In this document: in pieces, positions 9,301-16,119 of the stretch
How the letters are laid out: every line of letters begins with the position of its first letter
Position numbering within the stretch: the first letter of the stretch is position 1
NCBI GenBank assembly: GCA_964482205.1
Contig: CAYZWI010000011.1
Span: forward strand, 1 to 64,000
Source of the DNA: JAZDGX01 sp964482205
GTDB taxonomy: Bacteria; Eisenbacteria; RBG-16-71-46; CAIMUX01; WJJG01
DNA: 64,000 bases
Direction: 5' to 3'
Position numbers and translations under genes: made by a program
Notes under the pieces: model-generated
Seen by the model: the letters and a program-made list of their open reading frames with translations, nothing else
What the model was told of the DNA's origin: nothing
Database searches by the model: none

Positions 9301-10095
9301 GATCTCCACCCGGCAACGGATCTCCGCCCCCGCCCGCGCGATGTATTCCACTTCGCGATCGAGGACTTCATCGGGCAGTCGATAGGCGGGGATGCCGTAG
9401 CGCAGCATGCCTCCCGGGCGCGGCATCGCTTCGTACACGACGGGCCGGTATCCCCGGCGGCCCAGGAACCAGGCGGCGGTGAGACCCGCCGGGCCCGCGC
9501 CCACGATCCCCACGCTCTTGCCGCGATCGGGCTCGCGCGCGGGCGTCCCCTCGTACGTCTCAGGAAGGTCGGTCAGGAAGCGCTTGACCGCGTTGATGCC
9601 GACCGGCGCATCGATCTGGGCGCGCCGGCAGACGAGCTCGCACTTGCGCACGCACACGCGGCCGCACACCGCGGGCAAGGGATTCGCTTCGCGAATGAGA
9701 TCGACCGCCTGCGCATGCGCGCCCATGGCGGCCAAGGCGAGGTAGCCCTGCGCATCCACCCCGGCCGGACAGCCGAGCATGCAAGGCGAGAGGCAATCGG
9801 CGTAATGGTTCGAGAGCAACAGCTCGAGGGCGGTCTTACGCGAGGCGATCACGCGCTCGCTGCGGGTTTCGATCTCCATCCCGTTCGCGACGCGCGTGGC
9901 GCAGGCGGGCACGAGATTCGGGCGGCCTTTCATTTCGACCACGCACAAGAAGCAGGAAGCGTACGGTTCGAGCTCGGGCGAATGGCAGAGGGTGGGAATC
10001 GAGTCGAGCTGCTGCTCTTCGACGAGCTCGAGAATCGTCTGCCCCGGCCGCGCCTGCACTTCCCGGCCGTTCACCTTGAGCGTGATCGTGGCCAT
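6370..10095 (-). CDS. NuoG-like fusion: 2Fe-2S + GltD/NfnB-type FAD-NAD(P) + 2x4Fe-4S + molybdopterin-fold domain
   Basis: 1241 residues; the start at 10095 has GGCGGGAGAAG upstream. Domains in order: a 2Fe-2S domain (C37, C48, C51, C65); a Cys-rich linker (about 100-160); a GltD/NfnB-like flavin domain with GIVGAGPAGL near 195-205 and VVVGGGNTAMD near 326-336; two 4Fe-4S motifs (CILCGRCIRTC and CVACGNCIDACP); then a NuoG/formate-dehydrogenase-like region with CAVCSLAC. The site that carries Cys/Sec before His in formate dehydrogenases reads GTNQVGSLVILE here, with no Cys or Sec, so formate oxidation is unlikely. Last gene of an operon with NuoF- and NuoE-like partners. Expected role: wiring NAD(P)H to flavin and ferredoxin in a bifurcating or transhydrogenase-like complex (inference). 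Confidence 0.85.
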   Translation of the reverse strand: MATITLKVNGREVQARPGQTILELVEEQQLDSIPTLCHSPELEPYASCFLCVVEMKGRPNLVPACATRVANGMEIETRSERVIASRKTALELLLSNHYADCLSPCMLGCPAGVDAQGYLALAAMGAHAQAVDLIREANPLPAVCGRVCVRKCELVCRRAQIDAPVGINAVKRFLTDLPETYEGTPAREPDRGKSVGIVGAGPAGLTAAWFLGRRGYRPVVYEAMPRPGGMLRYGIPAYRLPDEVLDREVEYIARAGAEIRCRVEIGRDLSLDDLRARHDAIFLAIGAWVGKGMRVPGERETAGVVQGIEFLREKAERPDPVAGTVVVVGGGNTAMDCARTAWRCGAEKVILLYRRTKAEMPADEMEIRDCLEEGVEIIELAAPIGIVAENGRLKALRCIRMKLGEADDSGRRRPVPMEGSEFDFPCDLAIAAIGQEPRVKGLTALGGSDIAMHPWRTFEVDTETMATNLPGVFAGGDAADDGPTVVIDAIRDGQRAARAIDAFLSGEALAKGPFIVTKDFWGKPGKAELADIAESPRHEVHVREVEERAGSFREVATGFEPEDTLHEAARCLSCGCLRFGDCRLRLYAQEYGVDLAHFAGYARRHKPDDRHPHIVYDPNKCILCGRCIRTCERVLPISALGLVHRGFKTEMRPAMNDPLAETSCVACGNCIDACPTGALTPKYPFAGRAHLACEETKSRCAVCSLACPITVRRFADGRYSITASGVPGEYLCRFGRFGHERFVIPKRLTRAALRSGGATAEIGFEAACARAVEGLRAVAAKHGPESVAVFASPELSNEELYLAARIAREGLGTNQVGSLVILERGGESGALDRQLGVTASTSGREALRDADLIVCNNTAVETDHLILAIEILRAVRRGAKLVVANSILDKADRLLAAVTMDPMRGRATHLWQAVLGQGLARNPEWARVAESLPGGKELRAGLPLDLATVSAETGVDAACIARVAELIAGARKAVFVHGADRHEDHAAGDIQTLANFVVLLRAAGREAELLLPRLSGNVAGLEVTGVDPAFLPGRLPVAQADRATAAAQNRAAGARSQTDMRALLEQSRLRAALMIGEDPLEHPRTAAYFKNLEFLVAVEWRPTETTRSADIAIPGSTYLESEGTRCNFEGRKLEYARAVAPPSGKTGWQVLAEMAACLGILARPASASELTAEIERAVRAAQGPLASYYWNCGEARSPLPAGALVLTPLETRPPHFPPAVTQTGRYKRKLRSVGAEHFRVR

Positions 10096-10224
10096 CTTCT
10101 CCCGCCTCTCTCCGCCGTTTCCGGTCCGGCGGATCGTTCCGCCCGCCGAATCTCGCCGGCATTCGCGATGCAATCCTGTCCGGCGCATTTCATGAGCGCC
10201 GCTCGTGCGACTCTCCCGCGCGCC

Positions 10225-12003
10225 TCACTGCTTGAAGATCGCGCCGTAGGCGCAACTCGTGATGCAGCGGCTGCAATGCACGCACTTCGCGACATCGATC
10301 GCATGCGCCGTTTTCGGGGCGCCGGAAATCGCTTGCACCGGGCAGTTCTTCGCGCACAGCGTGCAGCCGATGCACTTCCGGGGATCGATGTGGAATTCGA
10401 CCAGCGCCTCGCAATATCGCGCCGGGCACTCGTGGTTCGCGATGTGCGCTTCGTATTCGCGCCGGTAGTAACGCAGAGTCGTCAGGACGGGATTGGGGGC
10501 CGTCTGACCCAGGCCGCACAAGCTCGCTTCCTTGATCTGCGCCGCCAGGCGCTCGAGCTGCTCGACATCCGCCGGCGTGCCTTCGCCGCGAGTGATGCGT
10601 TGCAGGGCCTCCAGCATCCGCAGCGTCCCGATCCGGCAGAAGGTGCACTTGCCGCACGATTCGTTCTGCGTGAATTGCAGGAAGAAGCGCGCGATCTCCA
10701 CCATGCAGCTCGAATCGTCGAGCACGATCATCCCGCCCGACCCCATGATCGCGCCGGTCGCGGGAATCGACTCGAAGTCCACGCGCGTGTCGCCCATCTC
10801 GCTCGGAATGCAGCCGCCCGAGGGCCCGCCCATCTGGACCGCCTTGAAGGCGCGGCCTTCCTTGATTCCCCCACCGATCTTGAAGACCAGATCGTTGATC
10901 GTCATTCCCATGGGCACTTCGGCTAGGCCGCCGCGACGCACCTTGCCTGCCAGGGCGAAGACCTTCGTGCCCGGGCTCTTCTCGGTGCCGAAGCGCCGGA
11001 AGGCCTGCGCGCCGTGGACGAGAATCCAGGGCACATTCGCATAGGTTTCGACATTGTTGTTGTTGGTCGGCTTCTTCCACAGCCCCTGCTCGGAGGGAAA
11101 GGGGGGGCGGATGCGCGGCATCCCGCGCCGCCCTTCGATGGAAGCGAACAGCGCGGTCTCTTCTCCGCACACAAAGGCGCCTGCGCCCTGCTTGACGATG
11201 ACATCGAAATCGAAGCTCGAGCCGAGGATGTTCGCGCCGAGATAGCCTCGTTGACGCGCGGCCGCGAGCGCGATCGCGAGGCGCTTCAACGCGAGCGGAT
11301 ACTCCGCGCGGCAATAGATGTAGCCGTGGTTCGCGCCGATCGCGCGCGCGCCCACGATCATGCCTTCGAGCACCGCGTGCGGATCGCCTTCGAGCACCGA
11401 GCGGTCCATGAAGGCGCCCGGGTCGCCTTCGTCGGCGTTGCAGACCAGGTACTTCTCCGGTCCGGCGGCCGCGGCCGCAAGCGACCACTTGATCCCGGTC
11501 GGAAATCCGGCGCCTCCGCGTCCGCGCAAACCCGAGGCCTTGATTTCCTCGACGATCGCCGCGGGCGTCATCTCGAAGAGCGCCTTGCGCAAGGCCCGAT
11601 AGCCGCCCGCCTCCTCGTATTCGTCGATCGATTCGGGATCGATGAGCCCGCAATTGCGCAGCACGATGCGCTGCTGGTCGGCGAGGAAGTCGGCCTCTTC
11701 TCCGCCGGGCGCGCGCTCGGGCGCAATCTCGTAGACCACGCCCTTCTCGAGCGGCTCTCCCGCGAGGACATGCCGCTCGAGGATCTCGTCGGCGCGCGCG
11801 GGGGTCACTTCCCCGTAGATCACGCGGCGGCCGTTCTCGCGCACCTCGACCAACGGCTCGCGATAGCACATGCCGATGCAGCCGGTGATCGAGAGGCGCG
11901 CGGCGTCCGCATGGTCGGCCACGCGCTCGCGCAGGCGCTCGTAGACGGCCTGGGCGCCGGCCGAGAGGCCGCAGGTCCCCATGCCGACCAAAATCCGCTT
12001 CAT
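10225..12003 (-). CDS. NuoF/HydB-like NADH-binding flavoprotein subunit with extra Fe-S domains
   Basis: 592 residues; the ATG at 12003 follows AGAGGAG. N-terminal thioredoxin-like 2Fe-2S domain (GTCGLSAG, then TGCIGMC). The central NuoF fold has the FMN/NADH glycine-rich site (GLRGRGGAGFPTG, then CNADEGDPGAF) and a 4Fe-4S ligand set (ESCGKCTFCR, later LCGLG). The C-terminus adds CPARYC and two ferredoxin motifs (CIGCTLCAKNCP, CVHCSRCITSC). This N- and C-terminal extension of NuoF is the arrangement of bifurcating HydB/BfuB-type subunits rather than respiratory complex I (family knowledge). 58 nt downstream of the NuoE-like gene. Confidence 0.9.
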   Translation of the reverse strand: MKRILVGMGTCGLSAGAQAVYERLRERVADHADAARLSITGCIGMCYREPLVEVRENGRRVIYGEVTPARADEILERHVLAGEPLEKGVVYEIAPERAPGGEEADFLADQQRIVLRNCGLIDPESIDEYEEAGGYRALRKALFEMTPAAIVEEIKASGLRGRGGAGFPTGIKWSLAAAAAGPEKYLVCNADEGDPGAFMDRSVLEGDPHAVLEGMIVGARAIGANHGYIYCRAEYPLALKRLAIALAAARQRGYLGANILGSSFDFDVIVKQGAGAFVCGEETALFASIEGRRGMPRIRPPFPSEQGLWKKPTNNNNVETYANVPWILVHGAQAFRRFGTEKSPGTKVFALAGKVRRGGLAEVPMGMTINDLVFKIGGGIKEGRAFKAVQMGGPSGGCIPSEMGDTRVDFESIPATGAIMGSGGMIVLDDSSCMVEIARFFLQFTQNESCGKCTFCRIGTLRMLEALQRITRGEGTPADVEQLERLAAQIKEASLCGLGQTAPNPVLTTLRYYRREYEAHIANHECPARYCEALVEFHIDPRKCIGCTLCAKNCPVQAISGAPKTAHAIDVAKCVHCSRCITSCAYGAIFKQ

Positions 12004-12061
12004 GCGCACGCTCCTCTGCGCGCGGAGACTCCCGCTCGAGCCGTCATCCGCGCGCGCTCCA

Positions 12062-12586
12062 CTACCCGCAGCGCGGGCCGGCCGCGCTGTCCGCCTTCGT
12101 CTGCGCAACCGGCGGAGCATCCGCCTGGGCGCGCCGCCGGTACCCGCGCAGGATCTTGCGCACGCTCGAGGCCGTCAGGCGGCCGTGGGTCTCTTCGTCG
12201 ACCATCATCACCGGCGCGAGCGAGCAGCAGCCGAGACAGGCCACCGTGAACAACGTGAAGATCCCGTCCGCCGTCGTCTCCCCGACTTCGATGCCGAGCT
12301 CGTCCTGCACGCTGTCGATCAGCATCTTCGAACCCGACACATGACAGGCCGTGCCCGCACACACGCGCACGATGTGACGGCCGATCGGTTGCAGGCGGAA
12401 TTGGCTGTAGAAGGTGATCACGCCGTAGACGGTCGATTCCGGAATGCCGGTCGCTTCGGAAATGTGCCGAATCGCCCGGCGGGGGATGTATCCGAAATGC
12501 TCTTGCGCCGACTGCAGCAGCGGAATTAGTTCGCCCGCGACGCCGTGGTAGTGCCAGAGGCGATGGCCGAAATCCTCTCTTTCCAT
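12062..12586 (-). CDS. NuoE/HydC-like 2Fe-2S subunit
   Basis: 174 residues. Thioredoxin-like 2Fe-2S protein of the NuoE family: the helical N-terminal part contains QEHFGYIPRRAIRHISEATG and GVITFYSQF. The cluster ligands are visible as CAGTAC (C-x4-C) and CLGCC (C-x3-C). The C-terminal about 30 residues are a variable, Ala/Arg-rich tail. It lies between the regulator-like gene (32 nt upstream) and the NuoF-like gene, so the three redox subunits are made together. Passes electrons within the NuoEF module. Confidence 0.9.
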   Translation of the reverse strand: MEREDFGHRLWHYHGVAGELIPLLQSAQEHFGYIPRRAIRHISEATGIPESTVYGVITFYSQFRLQPIGRHIVRVCAGTACHVSGSKMLIDSVQDELGIEVGETTADGIFTLFTVACLGCCSLAPVMMVDEETHGRLTASSVRKILRGYRRRAQADAPPVAQTKADSAAGPRCG

Positions 12587-12618
12587 CCCTCACTCCTGCA
12601 TGCGGGCCGGAGGCCCGT

Positions 12619-13623
12619 TCACTGGCCTTCGCCGATCGCGAACACCTTCGCTTCCCGCACCCGCAAGACGCCCTCCACCTGGTTCATCTTCTCCACCAGG
12701 TGCGGAGTGCGTCCGACGGCTTCGCTGGCGCGGATCGTCCCCACCAGTCGCGCGCCTCCCTCGATGGCGTCGCAGGAAGCAATCTCGTCGAGAAAGCACA
12801 TGGTTACAAAGACGGGCTGCAGAGCTTGCCGATCGATGTCCACGATCACATAGCTCGCGACGGGCGGGTGGGCGGTCGGAGGCTCTTCGCCCTGGATGAC
12901 CTCGCGGTAGGTCTCGATGAACCGCAATACCCCCGGATCGATGGGCGGCGTCTCGACCACATCGAAGAAGATCACCTGCACGCCCGGAACGCCCTTCGCT
13001 TGTTCGGGGAAAACAGCGATCCGTTCCGGCGTCGGCGCGTTCACTTGCAGAATGATGTCCGCGTCGCCGCGAACCGGGTCGCACGCCTTCACGCCCTCGA
13101 GCCGCGCGAGCTCCTCGTAGATCTCGAGGCTGCGCGCCCAATCGGTGACCCGCAAGGCGAGATAGGCTCTGGCCGCGTTGTTGCCGCTAAAGGTTGCGTC
13201 CGCGTGGTTGCCGCTCGTCGCAGTGGCGCCGGCGCCCTGCTGCGCGCGTGCGGCTGCCAGGCGCTCGAGAGCGGCGAGGGCATCCGTGATCGCGAAGGGC
13301 TTCTCGAGGTAGGCCGTATTCGATTGCGACAGCGCGGCGCGCCGCAACGCTTCGTCCCCGAAGGCCGTCGTCACGAGCGCGCACAGATCGGGAGCCTGCC
13401 GGCGCATGACCTTCATCAGCTTCAGCCCATCGATGTCGGGAAGGAAGATGGCCGTGATCAGGAAATCAAAACCCTCGCCCTTCGCGCGGGCGCGATCCCA
13501 TTCCTGAATGGCCGCCAGGCCGTCGGCGCATGCCGCCACGCAATAGCCTTCTGGAACGAGGCCCGCCGTCAACGAGCGGCGGACCTCGGGTTCGTCGTCG
13601 ATCACCAGCACGCGACCCTTCAC
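12619..13623 (-). CDS. Response-regulator-like protein with degenerate receiver and tandem RAM/AsnC-like domains
   Basis: 334 residues from a GTG at 13623, chosen for the strong AAGGGGGAT six bases upstream; an ATG at 13704 would add 27 unlikely residues and overlaps a hairpin. Residues 1-120 are a CheY-like receiver: VLVIDDEPEVRRSL (acidic pair), then FDFLITAIFLPDIDGLKLM, VTTAFGD and the Lys of YLEKPF. The usual phospho-acceptor Asp before I-x-x-P is Ala (codon GCC). Two similar ferredoxin-fold units follow, resembling Lrp/AsnC ligand-binding domains (LARLEGVKACDPVRGDADII; CDAIEGGARLVGTIRASE). No DNA-binding domain. First gene of the NuoEFG-like operon. Confidence 0.75.
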   Translation of the reverse strand: MKGRVLVIDDEPEVRRSLTAGLVPEGYCVAACADGLAAIQEWDRARAKGEGFDFLITAIFLPDIDGLKLMKVMRRQAPDLCALVTTAFGDEALRRAALSQSNTAYLEKPFAITDALAALERLAAARAQQGAGATATSGNHADATFSGNNAARAYLALRVTDWARSLEIYEELARLEGVKACDPVRGDADIILQVNAPTPERIAVFPEQAKGVPGVQVIFFDVVETPPIDPGVLRFIETYREVIQGEEPPTAHPPVASYVIVDIDRQALQPVFVTMCFLDEIASCDAIEGGARLVGTIRASEAVGRTPHLVEKMNQVEGVLRVREAKVFAIGEGQ

Positions 13624-13706
13624 GGTTCGATCCCCCTTGCCCGGCACGGCGAAGCGGCGGTCCACCCCAGAGATCTTCGGTTCGAGGAGAAAACGAAAAA
13701 TCATAG

Positions 13707-13727
13707 GCGCCCCGCCCCTCGGGGCGC
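13707..13727 (-). promoter_or_regulatory. Leader hairpin upstream of the regulator/redox operon
   Basis: GCGCCCCG / CGGGGCGC with a 5-nt loop. Read on the minus strand it is followed after six bases by TTTTTCGTTTT, so it could act as an attenuator ahead of the operon starting at 13623. The T-run is not directly abutting; low confidence. Confidence 0.3.
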
Positions 13728-13863
13728 AACAGCAACTTCGGCAAGCCGTTCACCGAATCCTTCACAGCCGGTCCTCGGGGAATCTCCTTGCGCCCTCGAG
13801 TACCCGCACCGTAGGATTCGGATCCGGCACCGCCTGCGCGCCCGAGCGGGCGTGCGGCACACG

Positions 13864-13937
13864 GTGGGCATAGCTCAGTTGGTCAGAGCGCTTGACTGTG
13901 GATCAAGAGGTCGCGGGTTCAAATCCCGCTGTCCACC
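13864..13937 (+). tRNA. tRNA-His (GTG)
   Basis: Cloverleaf read by eye: acceptor GTGGGCA pairs with TGTCCAC, anticodon loop CTGTGGA (anticodon GTG), T arm GCGGG-TTCAAAT-CCCGC, discriminator C. A G at 13863 can serve as the encoded G-1 that identifies tRNA-His. CCA is not fully encoded. Lies about 780 nt upstream of hisS. Confidence 0.95.
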
Positions 13938-13991
13938 CAGAAGGCTTTTCGGGTCCAATCCGGCGTTTTCATCCCTCGCAAGAGGTTACCC

Positions 13992-14399
13992 ATGAGCGAT
14001 CGTTCCACTCCCTTCCTGCGCACCGGCACCTATCTGCGCACCTATTGTCCGGCCTGCGATGCCGAGCTCACCCACGGCGACTGGGTGCACTTGACGGCGG
14101 TGGCGGCCGACGGATCGCTTGCGGTCCTGCAGCTCTCTCCCCGCTTCAATGTGTTCGACAAGCGGACCGCGCTGCGTCTGCAGACGGGAACGCTGGTCGA
14201 GGACCTGCGCTGCCCGCATTGCGAGCGTTCCCTCATGTCCAAGCAGGAATCGTGCGTAGCATGCGGCGCGCCCGCGGCCGGGCTGCGGATCATCGCCTAC
14301 GATGTCGCCGTCGATCTGCTCGTCTGCAGCCGGGTGGGCTGCACCTGGCACGGGCTGACCGGCAAGGACCGCGAACGGCTCGACCTCGAAGAGGCCTGA
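13992..14399 (+). CDS. Small double zinc-ribbon protein
   Basis: 135 residues; AGAGG precedes the ATG. Two CxxC knuckles near the N-terminus and centre (YCPACD, RCPHCE), another at CVACG, and a final CSRVGC suggest two zinc ribbons. No catalytic motif recognised. The gene lies between tRNA-His and hisS on the same strand, but nothing ties it to tRNA metabolism. Possibly a nucleic-acid-binding or adaptor protein (inference). Confidence 0.7.
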   Translation: MSDRSTPFLRTGTYLRTYCPACDAELTHGDWVHLTAVAADGSLAVLQLSPRFNVFDKRTALRLQTGTLVEDLRCPHCERSLMSKQESCVACGAPAAGLRIIAYDVAVDLLVCSRVGCTWHGLTGKDRERLDLEEA

Positions 14400-14718
14400 G
14401 GCCTGGCCTGAGCCCGCCGGAAAGCGCGCCTTCGAATCCCCTCCTCCGCCCTCCTTTGGGTCTGGAAGCCCCTCCGGGGCTGGAAGCCCATCTGACGATG
14501 CGAGCATCCGCCTTCCTCCAGCCGCCGGACTTCTGCCCCGCGCATGGCGTCGCGCGAAGCTTGCGCAGGGATGCATCGGCCGTCTCGTGCGACCGCGCGC
14601 TGCCTCGTCAAGCGCGACGGCGGCGAGGGAGCGGAACGCCGGGGCGCAAACCTTGCGGCCGATGTTCCGCCTCGCTAGGATGCCGCCCGGAAGCGCTCGA
14701 CCCAGGGAGGCAAAGGGA
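14400..14718. other. Intergenic spacer upstream of hisS
   Basis: 319 nt with a short direct repeat (CTGGAAGCCC twice near 14463 and 14479, around a GCCCCTCCGGGGC hairpin). No T-box features recognised and no credible gene. Confidence 0.5.
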
Positions 14719-16119
14719 ATGGCAGTCAAACCAAGAGTTCCCTCCGGCATGCGCGACTTCACCGCGCGTGAAGTGCGGCAGCGCGAATGGGTGATCGGCC
14801 GGATTCGCTCGGTCTTCGAGCGCTTCGGTTTCGAACCCATCGAAACGCCTTCCCTGGAACTCCTCGAGACCTTGAAAGGCAAGCTCGGGGAAGAGGGCGA
14901 GCAATTGCTCTTCAAGGTGCTTCGCCGCGGAACCGCGCTCGAGCAATTGCGTCTCGGGCGCGTGCCCGCGGTGACCGTCACGGACTACGACGAAGTCGTC
15001 GATTGCGCGCTGCTCTACGATCTCACGGTGCCCTTCTCGCGCTTCCTCGCCATGCATCCCGAACTGCCATTGCCCTTCAAGCGCTACCAGATTCAACCCG
15101 TCTGGCGCGCGGACCGTCCCCAACGGGGGCGGTATCGCGAGTTCTATCAATGCGACATCGATACCGCGGGAACGCCGAGCATGCTCGCCGATGCCGAAGT
15201 GATCGCGGTGGTGATGGAGGTCCTGCTCGATCTCGGCTTCTCGGAATTCCAGACCCGCATTGGGCACCGGAAGATTCTCGACGGACTCGTGGAAGCGGCG
15301 GGAGGCGGCGGACATTTTCGTGCGATCTCGGTCGCCATCGACAAGCTCGACAAGATCGGCCTCCAAGGCGTGTGCGAGGAAATGGAAAAGAGCGGCGTGC
15401 CCGGCGAAGTCGCCGGCAAGATCCTGCAGACGATCGGTCTGGAGGGCGGCGAGGACGACCTGCTCGCGGTTCTCGAGCGCATGCTGGCCGGTACTCGCCT
15501 GGGGCCCGCGGGAGTATCCGAGACCCGCGAGCTCTTCACATTCCTGCGCGCGCTCGGCGCGCCCGCCGGACGCTATCGCCTCGATCTCTCCCTGGCGCGG
15601 GGACTCGATTACTACACCGGGCCCGTGCACGAATCGATCGTCACCCGCCCCGCCATCGGGAGCCTGACCGGCGGCGGCCGATACGACGGGTTGATCGGCC
15701 GATTCACGGGCAATGAAGTGCCCGCGACCGGCACGTCGCTGGGGCTCGAGCGAATCATCGATGTGATGAAGGAGTTCCACATGCTTCCCGAGTCGGGAAG
15801 CGCCACGCTGGTCCTGGTCACGATCTTCGATCCGAGCACGATGGAGGCCGCCCTGCAGCTCGCTTCCGAATTGCGCCGGGCGGGAATCGCCACCGAAGTG
15901 CCGTTGAAGCCCGCCAAGGGACTGAAGCCGCAGATCGCGTATGCCAGCGGAAAGGGTATCCCGCTGCTCGCCATTCTCGGTCCCGACGAGATCGCCTCGG
16001 GAACCGTGACCCTGCGGGCGGGCCCGGGAAACCAGAAGCGCGTGGCCCGGCAGGATGCGGTCGCCGAGATCCGCGCATTCGACGCGGGCCGGACGACGCT
16101 TGATGAACCCATGGAATGA
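14719..16119 (+). CDS. hisS: Histidyl-tRNA synthetase
   Basis: 466 residues; AGGGAGG lies 8 nt before the ATG. Class II synthetase: motif 1 region PSGMRDFTAREVRQREWVI, motif 2 FKRYQIQPVWRADRPQRGRY with REFYQCDID, the histidine-specific loop LARGLDYYTGPVHE and GGGRYDGLIGRF, motif 3 GTSLGLERI, and an anticodon-binding domain at the C-terminus. Charges tRNA-His, whose gene lies just upstream on the same strand. The next gene starts within its stop codon (ATGA, 16116-16119), so the two are probably translationally coupled. Confidence 0.95.
   Translation: MAVKPRVPSGMRDFTAREVRQREWVIGRIRSVFERFGFEPIETPSLELLETLKGKLGEEGEQLLFKVLRRGTALEQLRLGRVPAVTVTDYDEVVDCALLYDLTVPFSRFLAMHPELPLPFKRYQIQPVWRADRPQRGRYREFYQCDIDTAGTPSMLADAEVIAVVMEVLLDLGFSEFQTRIGHRKILDGLVEAAGGGGHFRAISVAIDKLDKIGLQGVCEEMEKSGVPGEVAGKILQTIGLEGGEDDLLAVLERMLAGTRLGPAGVSETRELFTFLRALGAPAGRYRLDLSLARGLDYYTGPVHESIVTRPAIGSLTGGGRYDGLIGRFTGNEVPATGTSLGLERIIDVMKEFHMLPESGSATLVLVTIFDPSTMEAALQLASELRRAGIATEVPLKPAKGLKPQIAYASGKGIPLLAILGPDEIASGTVTLRAGPGNQKRVARQDAVAEIRAFDAGRTTLDEPME

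Noticed and set aside
6385..10926. Very long open frame (about 1500 codons) on the plus strand opposite the NuoG- and NuoF-like genes
   Set aside because: Composition is Arg/His/Ala-rich antisense noise; the opposite strand has clear Fe-S and nucleotide-binding motifs.
14400..14718. T-box or other riboswitch ahead of hisS
   Set aside because: No T-box sequence, specifier-loop structure or terminator/antiterminator pair could be recognised.
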